Of a stretch of 64,000 nt of DNA, positions 12,195 to 22,997 are shown piece by piece. The notes beneath the pieces are model-generated. The model was given only the letters and a program-made list of their open reading frames with translations, did no database searches and had not been told where the DNA came from. The first letter of the stretch is position 1. Every line of letters starts with the position of its first letter. Location: NCBI GenBank assembly GCA_003999685.1, contig CP021233.1, forward strand, positions 1,054,001 to 1,118,000. The letters run 5' to 3'. The position numbers were made by a program, and so were the translations under genes. The stretch is from Taiwanofungus camphoratus (Eukaryota; Basidiomycota; Agaricomycetes; Polyporales; Taiwanofungaceae).

Positions 12195-13168
12195 TGCGAA
12201 TACGCTATATGAATTGATGCAAGACAATGAAGACCTAGATACAAGTTCCGGGTGAAGGCGTCAAATAAATATATTCTGCAGTGCTTGTTTATATAGGAGC
12301 AGGCATCCAGGCTCGACCAGAGTAAGTACTCTGGCGATAAGTACCCCAGGTCAACGACAGGCATGTGCCTTCCCTCGGCTAGATATGTACAATTACATAT
12401 CTAAGCGAATTCGATTTAGCGAACAGATAGACAACGGTTGGTGAGTCCATCAAGGAGTTTTTTCAAGTTTGTGCATTAACTGCATGGTGGACTACCTCGA
12501 TGGACGTTGCGAGCTAGTTAATGTCGGCTGTAAATATCGCACTCTTGAAGAGTACAGGCGTTCCGATATCTCAATGACTACTGGCGAGAGACGCGCTGGG
12601 GAAAGCGCGCAAACTCTATATTTCCGCAGCTTTCAATTGACTCGACTTCCGTCAGCGATAGGAATGTACAGAGCCGGGCATCGACCAATTTTCGCAGTTT
12701 CGATTGTATGCTGGAATCGCAACTGACCGTCAATTCTGCTCTTGCAATTGTTGCCAACTCTTTGCCTCATCGAAATCGAAATACATCCATATTTTTCCGC
12801 TAGCGCCTGAAGATGACATGTAAGGCTTTCTGTCTGACCAATTGCCAACAAGATCTATTGAGTGAGGATCCATGACATTCTTCGCGATGGCAGATTCCCG
12901 GGCTACATGTTCGTCTCAAACCCTATAGATAGGTCAAGCCACCTTGGCAAAGTCACTGTCTATTGCGCAAAGCGTCAACGCGCGAGCTCATCTGTCCCAA
13001 TAAACATCCGCAAAAGGCTCTGAAGTGGTATTAGAGTCAGTAGCACGCAGCAGTTTCCAGTGAGGACCCTTGAGGTGTTGACCCGTAGTCTCCGGACGCA
13101 AGGCAAGGGCCAATTCGATCCTTGCTCAGCAAATAGCAGGTATTGCGATGAGAGTATTCAATGCTATG
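12195..13168. other. Intergenic, no gene seen
   Basis: Upstream region of the amine oxidase and downstream of the F-box gene. Frames are short and unrecognised, and I see no repeat. Confidence 0.5.
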
Positions 13169-14098
13169 TCATGTAAGCCAATATCTCTCATCCCCGTCTA
13201 ACCTCTTCTCCCAATGATCGAGCATATCGCGGTAAACATCCTCGTTTGAGCTCCTGTCGAGCAATGAAAAGCGCACAGGTCGCTTCAGGTCCTTCGCCGA
13301 GGCAATCTGTCGCAGCAAAGCCGACGTGTGTGCATGTCTGGCGGCAACTGAGTTGCATTTCTTCCCTGGCGGCCCTAAACCCTGCTGTACCACGACATGC
13401 TGCACCGTGGGTGGGAGTTTTGCAACAAACGGAGTCTGGGACTCGCTGTCTTCCTTCAGTGCCTCATGCAACTCGTTGACGAACGACGTTGCGACGAGCA
13501 GACCAGATATACGTAAATGCGTGAGAGCCGGACACGCCGCATCCAGAACGCCAAGCCGCAGGAGGCCGTGTGGATTGCGATTGCCGGCAAGATGTAGGCG
13601 CTCGAGACGCGGCATGCATGACGCTGCGTGAGGGAAGGAATACATGCCCTTCAGGGAGAGCTCACGTAGGTGCGGAAATGGGAGCGACCAGAGATACGCA
13701 ATCAGCGGCGTGCTGGTGATGGGACATGAGGTGATGAGAGTAAATGTCTCGAGCGTTGGCGATGCAAGGAACATGATGCGGATGGCGACTGTCTTCTCCT
13801 GATTGTAACGGTCGGTGTCTTCATCCCTCATTGGTACACCCTGTTTGACCTGGTCGTGCGTCCAGTCGGAAAGATGTAAGTGACGAATGCGACGGAGATG
13901 AGGGGGAATAATTGCAAGGCGTGACACGAGCTCAAACATCTGGTCAATTCCAGCCACGACCAGAGATTGGTAGAGAAAGGGTCTGGCGACCTCGCGCACG
14001 TAGTGCGACACAAGTGCCAACGAACGGGCTGTGAAGCCATTGTCTATACAAGCAAATTGGAAAATGTGGGAATGTAATTCGACGGAGAGTTTGTCCAT
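13169..14098 (-). CDS. F-box-like protein with leucine-rich segment
   Basis: Single exon, 309 aa, ATG at 14098. The N-terminus MDKLSVELHSHIFQFAC followed by SLALVSHYVREVARPFLYQS reads as a degenerate F-box with the usual basidiomycete continuation. The middle has irregular leucine-rich spacing (HLRRIRHLHLSDW, PHLRELSLKGMYSFP, ACPALTHLRISGLL) like F-box/LRR substrate receptors. Such proteins normally bind Skp1 and present substrates to an SCF ubiquitin ligase; the substrate cannot be inferred. These families are expanded in agaricomycetes and evolve fast. It is divergent from the second F-box gene at 15168, but the two differ in length and sequence, so they are not a recent duplication. Confidence 0.72.
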   Translation of the reverse strand: MDKLSVELHSHIFQFACIDNGFTARSLALVSHYVREVARPFLYQSLVVAGIDQMFELVSRLAIIPPHLRRIRHLHLSDWTHDQVKQGVPMRDEDTDRYNQEKTVAIRIMFLASPTLETFTLITSCPITSTPLIAYLWSLPFPHLRELSLKGMYSFPHAASCMPRLERLHLAGNRNPHGLLRLGVLDAACPALTHLRISGLLVATSFVNELHEALKEDSESQTPFVAKLPPTVQHVVVQQGLGPPGKKCNSVAARHAHTSALLRQIASAKDLKRPVRFSLLDRSSNEDVYRDMLDHWEKRLDGDERYWLT

Positions 14099-15167
14099 GG
14101 TGGACGGCTGATAGCGGTTGGGGGTTACAGCTCACCAGATTACCGCACCTTATACACTGCAACTATGATGTCTTATGACGTCGGTCAAGACATTGCGGAT
14201 TGCGCGAGACTTCTGTCAAGTGACGTGCGCGAACACGATCACGTGATCCAGATCACACTCCCCAGTTCGAGCGCATTCATTTGCACTGCAAAACCCGCAG
14301 GGCTGCGGAAGCGTGCAACTGGCCCCGATGGCTGATATACTTGACGTTCAGCTAAATCATACATGCCATCCAAAGAGCAGTTGTGTGTTGGTAACATCAT
14401 GAGGCAGAGAGCCCTGCCGGCTGTCTGAGAGATACACAGAAGCTACCTCTCCTGGAACAAGTCAGATTGGATCACCCGCACAAGCGTGGAGAATAGCACC
14501 TTGCGATATTCAATGTCTTAGCGTGAAGGGATGATGGTCAGCCCCACTGGTCTCCGTGAAGCGTCTCGGCGATGTTCCGCATTCGCGGGGCATTCACTAA
14601 GTCTTAGTGGCAAGAGGTTCCGGACCGGTGTAGGCTTGCGAGTTGGTCCTGGCATCGAAGAATTCATATAGAGGTCAGCTTAACTGCGACGACACAAGTG
14701 ATGGCAGCCGTTAAGATGGAATCGAGTCGCGGACACCCGAGTTCAGGCCAATAGCACGTGGCTCGGAGTCTAGATATCGGCAAGATATAAGCCTCGAGGA
14801 GAATGAAAGACACACCTCGAACTTACCGTTCAGTCCTCGAGATTTGCTCTGCACTTCGTCGCGGCGAGAGCCCGAGCACGTAGGTCCAGTCACTCTCCAC
14901 ACTCTCCACAGGTGGCACGATAACTGACCAGAGTTTTATATGCGGGTTTTTAGGTTCACGTTTAAGACTCGAAAGTTGTTACTCTAGAGTTCCACTGGTT
15001 TATCATCTGGCCAGTCTCATCGACCTCACTGTGATCGTCGGTCATCTTCCTAGCACCAAGTCAATGTGCTGACCATATCGAGAGCCAATTGCGAAGGTGA
15101 GTCCAGCACCACGGCATCTTACAGTCAAAGAGAACTTGTAGTGACTGAAAGCCACTCCTACGCCAGC
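14099..15167. other. Divergent intergenic region between two F-box genes
   Basis: About 1.1 kb containing both promoters. There is no supported gene. A CACGTG E-box-like hexamer occurs near 14240. Confidence 0.5.
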
Positions 15168-16820
15168 ATGATCTCCGATGTACATCGATTCAATTTAAAT
15201 CAGGAGGATCAAGGTGTTGCTTCAACATTGACCGGGAATGATCTACGCAAGTGGATATTGTCCAAGAAGGAAGAACATCAAACCTATCCGCAAACCTTGG
15301 ATGTTCTTTACAACTCATCCTTACCGGTGAACCAACTCCCAAACGAGCTGTTAGTCGAGATCTTCTCGTGTGTGAAGGAAAGAGACGGCGACATGCAATG
15401 GATGAAATTCACCGGGGTTTGTGGCTACTGGCGTGCGGTTGCTGTCTCCACGCCCAAACTGTGGTCGCAAATCGATCTCGGGAAAGGTGTCGCCTTTCTG
15501 CGCCTCTGCTTGGAGCGCTCACAGAATGCGGCAGCGGATATTTTCTGCAGGACATGGGTCTTAGAAACCCCCGAGATAGTGGAAGCGCTGTTGCCACACG
15601 TCCACCGCATTCGGAGCCTTCGCATGTCAACAACCGAGTCGCTACATCCATCCTTGGAGGAACTACTTCCCCTCCTCAATTTCCCCATGCCACGATTGGA
15701 GACCTTGGTGCTGAACCCGTCGAATCCGTACAATAATTGGCAGGACGAGCTGCTCTTCAAGCCTATCGTCAACCAATTCCCGAGCCTTCAGCATCTCAGT
15801 TTGTCCTTCGTCGGTATTCCTTGGAAATCACCAGTTTATAAAGGTCTTCGCAGCCTGAGCCTGTCCAACCATGGCAAGTGTCCACCGCTTTCCATCGACG
15901 CCTTTCTCAACATGATGGAGGCATGCCCTTGTCTAGAACAATTGGCGTTGTCCGAATCTGGTCCGAGTCCTCCGCCAGAGGTTGATACTGCACCATACCC
16001 ACCGCCTAAACGCGTAGTGTCACTTCCGAAGCTCCGCCAGCTAGAAGTCATGAACGTTCCTGTAAATGTATCTTATCTGCTTGATCATCTGGCTATACCT
16101 GCAAGTGCAATGGCCTTTATACGTTGCTTGCTCCGAGACTACGATGAACTTGGAGGAAATGCTTTTGCCAGTGCGCTCCCGCGGTACTCAGTCCCGTCGT
16201 CCCTGTTTGCAGAGGTTCAACGCATCAATGTCGATATGACATCTCCTTTTCGTCTTTCTCTCGTCGCCTGGAACGATGCTTCCGGCTCTAGTTTAATACC
16301 TTCATTTATCATGGAGATTTCTCCCCTCTTCAGTACACCAATACCGCGACCTCCTTACCTCTTTCAAAGAATCCTCGAAGAGATTGTGTCGAACTTCTCA
16401 GCTTCACCAGTACAGGAACTCAGCCTAATGGGAAATTCTCGATTGGTGACCAAGGGGGATTGGGTAGATGCCCTCAGTCATTTTTCTTCACTGAGGATTC
16501 TACGAGTTTGCAGCGGTGTTGACGTCGACCAACTGTTCACTGCGCTTAGTTTGCGACCTATCCGACGTCCCGAAGATGGCGTCCTTTGTCCAAATCTTAA
16601 GCAGCTCTGCGTAACCGGGCACTGTGGTCGGGAAACCGTCGACATTTTGGTTACGACCCTACACTCTCGTGCATTGCAAGGGTGTCGATTGGACGAGCTT
16701 GATATCATTAACGAGGCTGATCCAAGTTTGGGTGGCAGGGAGATCAAAACAAGACTAGAGAACATGGCCAACAACGTAAAATACCATGATTATTCAGCCT
16801 GGAGTAATTGGGAATCCTAA
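15168..16820 (+). CDS. F-box/LRR-type protein
   Basis: Single exon, 550 aa from the ATG at 15168. The frame is open about 100 nt further up but has no earlier ATG. The F-box lies at roughly residues 50-95: LPVNQLPNELLVEIFSCVKE, then WMKFTGVCGYWRAVAVSTPK and LWSQIDL. This is the canonical agaricomycete F-box with the 'VCrhWR.ia...P.LW' continuation. The rest is a leucine-rich solenoid with repeated FPSLQHLSLSF, GLRSLSLSN and LPKLRQLEVM units. The predicted role is substrate receptor of an SCF (Skp1-cullin-F-box) ubiquitin ligase. Substrate and regulation cannot be read from the sequence. Confidence 0.85.
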   Translation: MISDVHRFNLNQEDQGVASTLTGNDLRKWILSKKEEHQTYPQTLDVLYNSSLPVNQLPNELLVEIFSCVKERDGDMQWMKFTGVCGYWRAVAVSTPKLWSQIDLGKGVAFLRLCLERSQNAAADIFCRTWVLETPEIVEALLPHVHRIRSLRMSTTESLHPSLEELLPLLNFPMPRLETLVLNPSNPYNNWQDELLFKPIVNQFPSLQHLSLSFVGIPWKSPVYKGLRSLSLSNHGKCPPLSIDAFLNMMEACPCLEQLALSESGPSPPPEVDTAPYPPPKRVVSLPKLRQLEVMNVPVNVSYLLDHLAIPASAMAFIRCLLRDYDELGGNAFASALPRYSVPSSLFAEVQRINVDMTSPFRLSLVAWNDASGSSLIPSFIMEISPLFSTPIPRPPYLFQRILEEIVSNFSASPVQELSLMGNSRLVTKGDWVDALSHFSSLRILRVCSGVDVDQLFTALSLRPIRRPEDGVLCPNLKQLCVTGHCGRETVDILVTTLHSRALQGCRLDELDIINEADPSLGGREIKTRLENMANNVKYHDYSAWSNWES

Positions 16821-17502
16821 CACTCTGATATAAAGAGAAGATTTTCACATGAGCTTTTGGTTCATTTCGCTGACGTTGATTCTCACTAAATTGCACGTCT
16901 TGACAATGCAGTTGTAACCATACGAATTTCTTGTACCAGCCAGTCTGAAAGTGATGGTAAAGATTGTCTTGTGCTACGGCTTGTTTCTTCTTTACGCCAA
17001 AGACTGTTATATTTCTTTCACGATCGACATGATCAGTTATTCTTTCTTGATGTTTGTGTTCTATATAATGCCTATTTTACTCTTCTTGGTACGACTACTA
17101 TCGGGGAACTGCAGCCGTTTTATGTATCTGTCCATATTGATGGTTGACTGCAGCATTCTGCATGACGAAACCATACACTGACGTTCTGTAAAAATATCAA
17201 CGCCCGCTTATCTGATGGAACGTACGCCATCCCACCGAATCCCTTAGATACAGGGTATATATAATGTCAACTTGCTATTCTATGCCACAAAATGCTCGGA
17301 TACCGTGATATCATAACCTGTAATTGAGAACTTGGTATAACTGACCGTTAGAGATGGACTACTACTATGTTATTTTTTGGACGTCCCCAGACGGACGTTT
17401 ACCTACAAGTATCTTACCGCATCCGCCATTGCAGCGGCACGCCACAGCAAGAACAACGCGTGAAAGCACAGCAGAACCAAAGCAAGCCGTCCACGACAGC
17501 GG
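16821..17502. other. Convergent intergenic region, AT-rich
   Basis: Shared 3' region of the F-box and xylulokinase genes. It is AT-rich around 16900-17300 with short unsupported frames. Confidence 0.5.
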
Positions 17503-20236
17503 TCACACGATCGACTTGACGAGTAGCCCCTCCAACCTGCAGTACTCCGGCACGATCGCAGCGTACGACATGAATGCGTCCACATCCGGCTCCGCGACCT
17601 TCGCGAGCCCAACTTGTATCTCCGCCTCCGATGTCGGCATAGCAGTGACGGGCGTTAGGGCAGTCGGCGCAGAGGTCACCGTAGCCTCACTGCCCGCCGC
17701 CCCCGGGTTGTTACCGCCTAGCTCTGGCGTAGTGAACGCCGTGGAAGGCGCGTCTCCCAGTGTACTCCCGCTCATGGCGGTGCCCGTAGTCGAGTTCGTC
17801 AACGTCCTCATCCGGCTGAGCTCGCTCTCCGCGAAGGCTGCGCCGCCCAGACCAAAGGGACTCCGCAACCCGCCCACCTTCTCCATCTCCTCGTCCTCTT
17901 CCTCTTCTTCAACGAGAATGGTCGCACCAAGGGCAGAGAGTCCGCCGTGTCCATACGGCGTACTCGTCCCGCTGCCTGACGCGCTGCCCGCTTTGCTGCT
18001 GCTACCGGGCGCATTGATGTTCGTCCGCAACGGCGCTCCACCAGTAGCCGCCCACCGCTTCGCGAGGAGTCTCCGCACTTCCTCCTCAAAGCCACCCCGA
18101 CCGGTCCCAGCTGGTGTCCCCTTCTCCTTGCCCCATACCCACCGTGCGACATAGGCACCTCCGATGGCTGCACGAGCAGGGAAGCCACCCGGCGGTGCAT
18201 TCCGATGCGGCACAACCTGCGCCGCGTCAATCTGTGTGGTGGGAACCAGCACCGGAGAGTTGAACACATCTCCCACCAGGTTCGCAACTGAGGGGAAATT
18301 CGCCGCTGCGCCTGTGGAGATAATGCGGGACGGCAGCGGAGAGCAGTCGTAGGGGTCGAACGGCAACCCCATGTTGTTCGCAGAGGGAGCACTCGCGGCG
18401 CGTTTTTGCTGTCCGGAGATAGGGCTGGGCGTGGAGTTTGCTGCGCGGCCGCGACCGCTGTTGGACCCGAGTACGCCGGCGGCTATCATACGCGACCAAC
18501 GGACGCGGAACGACAGAATTTGGCTCTCTAGCAGACATCGTGGGTTCGCGCGCAGATCACGGAACTCGTTCACCTTGACACCTGTTTCGAACCTAAAAAT
18601 GCCCTTGACATGCGACATCGGGAAGCTGTCGCCTTGTAGAAGCCAGAAACTGAACAGCTTGTCGTCGAGCCTGTACGGAGGCGGTGACGATGAGTAGACA
18701 AGAGCAGAAAAGTGGAGGCATACCCTATTGAGCCACCTGGAGGAACGATGGCGACCAGCCGGTCGAAGGCGCTCCAGCTTTTGGTGTACATATCGCGCAC
18801 TAAAGCTCTTGGCACGTCCGCGTTCCTGTGTATCTCTTAGCACATGATTCCCTGCACCACCGGCATGCGTTCCTATAGCAGACCCGATGAGGAACAAACT
18901 GCACATACCTACTCGTAAGCATAACGACGTAGCGTTTCCTCTCGGTGGCGTCTTGTGCTGGGTGAGGGAAGATGCTATACAGGCGGGTCGGAATGTATTG
19001 TGAGGTGGGAGCAAGCATGACATCCATGGGCCCGAAGGCTAAGACGGCATCAGAGGGAGATGGACATAAAGACAGATATGTTGAAAGGTAGTCCGATGTG
19101 AAGGGAGTTACAATAGCATCTGCAGCCCACAAGACGCTCAGAACCGCACACCAGGCATAGCAGGACGCCACGCACCTGGGTCAAATCCATACCGTTCTAC
19201 TAGATACCGTGACACATTCCCGATCCTCCGCCGGCCGCCCGACACGTCCACATCGCCGAGCCAACTCCAGATCCGCCTGCCTTCCTCCCTGCCCCCGCCA
19301 ACAATCTCCATGACCTCGTCGTCCCAATGGCTCTGCGTCCCCGCCGCGCTCCCGTGCACCCACAGCCCCGTCGCACACGCCTCCGCCTCGCCCATCCCCA
19401 CGTACGCGCCGCACACCAGGCTCGCTAGGAACGAGCTCGCGACCTGCACGCGGGCGGTGCGCGCCCACACCTCGGGCCACGCCTCGCGCACGCGCAGCAG
19501 CTGCGCCGCCAGGAGCGATGCGTGCGCGCACGTCCCGACGCGCGCGGCCATCAGGTCGGGGCCACCGAGCGCGGCCTCGAGCGCGAGCGCGTGCGTGTGC
19601 GCGGACGTGTCCTGCGCGACGGGCGTGTTGGGGAGCGTGAACACCTGCGGCGGGACTTGGGCGTGGACAGGCAGGCGCGGGTCGAGGTTCTGCAGCTGGG
19701 GCACCTTCCACCACACGAGGGCATGCTAGCGGGCAGTCGGACACGGTGTGGACGCAGCAACAACGCTTCACACGTACCTGGGCGGCGCCCCCGATAGCTT
19801 TGATCCTCATCAGGTCATACACTTTGCTCAGTTTCTCCATGATCAGGTCTGCGGTGGGCGGGGTGGAGTGGATATATCCGGAAGGTCGGTCACACGGTCC
19901 CCAGATCAGTGAACGAGCTATAACAACAAAAAGAAAGTTTTGCTCCCGCGAAACGCTTACCGAACGCCTGTATCCACATCTCTACGGGAGTCGTGTACGC
20001 ATCGCCTGGCGTGGTGAAGATGCCGCCCTGTGTCCTGAGCAAGCGCGCCCGCCGTGCTTCAGCAACTTGCGCGCGGAGACGGTGCCAGGGACCGACGGGG
20101 AAGACACTCACTGGTATTCCGGCAACTCGGAATCAAAGTCGACAGCCTCGACGCCCACGAGCTCCAGGTTTTCGTCCACGATCGCCGCACGCAGCTGGTC
20201 CGTGGCGAGCTCCAGTCCCAGAAAAAGAGCGGACAT
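17503..20236 (-). CDS. XKS1: D-xylulose kinase (FGGY family)
   Basis: Exons 20236-20112, 20034-19961, 19848-19778, 19725-19176, 19119-18909, 18825-18724 and 18670-17503 give 766 aa in frame. FGGY features in order: MSALFLGLELATDQLRAAIV; GGIFTTPGDAYTTPVEMW; IKAIGGAAQHALVWWKVP; ARVGTCAHASLLAAQLLR; VQVASSFLASLVCGAYVGM; PFTSDYLSTYLSL; RIISTGAAANFPSVANLVGD; and the terminal VPEYCRLEGLLVKSIV. Xylulokinase phosphorylates D-xylulose to xylulose-5-phosphate for the pentose phosphate pathway, the last step of fungal pentose use. Two oddities: the segment aligning with yeast EADACGMN reads EAEACATG, so the expected catalytic Asp appears to be Glu, and about 200 residues of Ser/Gly/Glu-rich sequence including EEEEEDEEME sit before the conserved C-terminus. 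GC content rises sharply in exon 4 (19180-19700). Confidence 0.88.
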
Positions 20237-20822
20237 GCTTTTGGGCGGCATTGTCGTCCGGGCGCGCGAGAGATCGAGGAAGCCGCGTGTTCGCCAGAAA
20301 AAAAAATTGAGAAAAAAACAGGAGTCGTTGCACTCGTCGTCTTCACCAGTGACAAAGAAGCTGAAGACGGTGGTCGTGAGTGGAAGGGGAAATGGGAAGA
20401 CGCCTGCTAGAACCGACGGCGATTCTCAGGCTGCCGTTTGCAGGCGAGCCCATCAATATCAGCCATGGGCCATGGCCCATTTGGGCGCTTCCTTCTGCCT
20501 CATGTTGTATATATTCTCACGCTTCAAGGCAACCCCCGGGCCTTTCAATCCCTCGCATTTCTTGCCAGTAGGAGGCGATACTAACACGCCACCCGCCTCG
20601 TTCTGACCATGCTTTGTCTTGTGATGACGCTCGTACGGACATCCGCTGATATGATATGTAGTCTTTCAGAAATTAAATGGCGCCGTCTTGGATACGCTCG
20701 TACGTGCCCGGTAAGCACTTGGTACTGCCTTGGGGACAATCAAGGTTGCTTTAAATTTACAAGAGGGGACTGAGGATACCTAACGTTCCCCTTGCTGAAC
20801 GAATGGCGGTCTCCCGCCAGGC
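20237..20822. other. Intergenic upstream of xylulokinase
   Basis: About 590 bp. It has a short poly-A tract near 20298-20318 and no supported gene. Confidence 0.5.
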
Positions 20823-21250
20823 CTACTCAGCTTCCAAGCCGTCCTTTACCTCGTTCAACTCGTGGGCCAATTTCACAACGTCATTCTAGGATGTGCATCA
20901 GTATTCGCACTGGTCTCGAGGCGTCAAGACTGCACTGCACTAGTACTCACGCCTTTGCGGGTTATCTTGACGGCGGGATCCCCCTCTCGAGCTGTGCGGC
21001 TCACAGTGTTTCCCTACGCGAGTCTGGTCAGTGACTGGCGGGCGCCGTGCGAGCCTTGCTTGGTTGCGAACCTTGTTACTGGTCACCGAGGCCTTCCCGT
21101 CGTCTACGATCTCGGCGACTTTGCCAGAGGGGTTCCCTCCTCCCCACCGCCAGCTATATGTGGCCACAGAGATCGGATCAGAGTACGTGTATTCAGCGGT
21201 TGTAAATTTACGCACGAGACTTCTTGCCCTTCTTCGAGTTTGTCTGCCAT
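20823..21250 (-). CDS. Small DUF2945 / 'hypervirulence-associated' Tudor-like protein, 80 aa
   Basis: A short gene assembled from four exons: 21250-21216, 21153-21072, 21013-20951 and 20885-20823. The total is 243 nt, all phases close, and each intron has GT...AG ends. The protein begins MADKLEEGQEVSWRWGGGNP and continues with SGKVAEIVDDGKASVTSNKG, DPAVKITRKGNDVVKLAHEL and NEVKDGLEAE. This matches the conserved pattern of DUF2945: a basic start, a W-GGG-PSGKVAEV core, VTSNKGN, DPAVKI and a C-terminal KLAHEL. The family is named for a fungal hypervirulence association, but its biochemical role is not established, and a Tudor-like fold is what is usually predicted. The first donor was taken as GTGCGT because it is the one that restores S-W in frame. 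Confidence 0.85.
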
Positions 21251-22211
21251 CGTATATTTCGAGATGTGGAAAATGTTTGGTTGAAGACGGTAAGAATCAG
21301 GATAAGGGGAGAATGTTGATGGTTTGTCTCTTTGACCAAGATGTCCTTATATACCGTCTCTCTCCTTTCAACATTGTCTTCTGCCGTTCGACAGCCATCG
21401 AACGAATTTTAGGGTTTCACTTCTCAGTGCAGCATGATCTCATGATGTCATTTCTTGATTCGCTTTTGATTCTTACGCGGCCTTCGCCAACTGTATCAGC
21501 CTGCCATTGATACCTCATTATGTTTAGTCAATTCTGCGAGCGAACAGGTTCATAAGGATCATATATACAATTCTTGTCTGACTGTCGATAATATTTGCAT
21601 CATGCGAGTGGCTGATTGCCCTCTCGTGGTCGGTGAATGTTTGCTGTGCGTGGTTGCTTAATTGGTTATGATCGAGGACTTGAGGAACCCTTTCCTGTCC
21701 GTGTCATGTCTTGTATCTGGTCGGCGTGCTTCTGGTGCGAGTGTTTCTCTCGATCATATCCTTTCTGCTGATTTGTTCGGGCAATCGTAATTATTGCCTG
21801 TTGTCGTGGCCTTTCGCGTCCAGTCCTTATGCAGGCCATACAAGAGAGGGCACGGGGAGAAGATGGAACTCGACTCCCAGTGCTTTGAGCCACTTTATAT
21901 ACCGTTCTCTTGTCTTGCCTTTTGACGTCACACGGCTGCAGTACTTCTTGCGATCGGTGTCTGCCACGTGTTCCCCTCTTCTGTGCTCCTCAGCGATCAG
22001 CTCGCGATCGGCGGTGAGCGACATGCATGCCTTATTTGTCAAACAGATTGCCCGGTTTGGACAGACGATGCTCTGAGCACCGACAGGCAGGTGCTCTGGG
22101 TCAACCGGGCTTACAATCCGTGTTGGTTGGATGCTTATACTATATAGCATCACACACTGTCTGATACATACTTGTAAATTCTAGAGTCTCCCCGCCGTCT
22201 GATGTTCCTAT
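21251..22211. other. Intergenic, no gene seen
   Basis: About 960 bp between two minus-strand genes. Short overlapping frames occur on both strands, none recognised. Confidence 0.5.
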
Positions 22212-22997
22212 TCATCGATCAATAACCGCCTGCACATGCTCCCTTCCTCCTGCCTCCCAGTCTTCCCAATATATGGCCAACATCACCGAATCCCGCCCAG
22301 CCCTCGGCGCGTGTGGGTCGCCCTCCCGTGGCTTTCTCCCCTCCTCCGAGAGTGCCTCCGGGAGCACCCACAACCACTGGAGCAGTGCCTCCTGTTTCAG
22401 ACCCATCCTCGTCGCCAGCCGTATCGACGCCGCGTTCCCTGGATGCGCGCACCACTGCACGCGTCGCAGACCCAGTCCAGGTGGGGACGCGCTCGGGAGC
22501 TCTAGGCAGTACCGCATGAGGACGCCGACCGCGTTCGACGCGACGTGGGTGCGCTGGAAGGCCTTGAATATGAGCACGAACGCGACCTCGGCGCGCAGCT
22601 GCACCGGCGAGGCGGCCATGAGCCCCATCACGCCCGCGAGGCTGCCGCCGAGCTCGGGGCGCGCGGGGTCCGGGCGCGTCTTGTCGATGACGGCGAAGAG
22701 GACGTACTCGGGCTTCGTCCGGGCGGTCTCGACATACGTGAGGAACTCGGGCAGCGATGCGTGGAACCACGGGTAATAGTGGAAGAGCGCGAGGTTGTGC
22801 GGCGCGACGTGTGCCCAGTAGGCCGCGGCGTGCACGGCGGGGACGAAGGGCGTCAGCCGGACGCGTGCTGTCTCGAGCGACTCGAGGTGCACCGGGAAGG
22901 CAAAGTTGATGTCGTACGGGTCCGGGCCATACAGGCTGGGGTCGTCCGCGGCTGGGGTGGACACGACCGGCGGCTTGTAGAGGTTGAGGAAGGACAT
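22212..22997 (-). CDS. GNAT-family N-acetyltransferase (RimJ/RimL-like)
   Basis: Single exon, 261 aa, from the ATG at 22997 (MSFLNLYKPPVVSTP). The frame is open six codons further upstream, but only to a non-ATG codon. The layout fits GNAT acetyltransferases acting on amino groups. An N-terminal strand segment holds ETARVRLTPFVPAVHAAAYW. A central domain has GSLAGVMGLMAASPVQLRAE and VAFVLIFKAFQRTHVASNAV. The acetyl-CoA-proximal motif is RRVQWCAHPGNAASIRLATR then MGL, with the N-x-A-S typical of RimJ/RimL relatives. The cosubstrate would be acetyl-CoA; the acceptor cannot be told. The gene is GC-rich throughout, giving long antisense frames that are not genes. Confidence 0.85.
   Translation of the reverse strand: MSFLNLYKPPVVSTPAADDPSLYGPDPYDINFAFPVHLESLETARVRLTPFVPAVHAAAYWAHVAPHNLALFHYYPWFHASLPEFLTYVETARTKPEYVLFAVIDKTRPDPARPELGGSLAGVMGLMAASPVQLRAEVAFVLIFKAFQRTHVASNAVGVLMRYCLELPSASPPGLGLRRVQWCAHPGNAASIRLATRMGLKQEALLQWLWVLPEALSEEGRKPREGDPHAPRAGRDSVMLAIYWEDWEAGGREHVQAVIDR

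Noticed and set aside
17354-18154. 266-codon plus-strand frame
   Set aside because: Exactly antisense to the conserved xylulokinase exon; an artefact of its GC-rich, Ser/Gly-rich coding.
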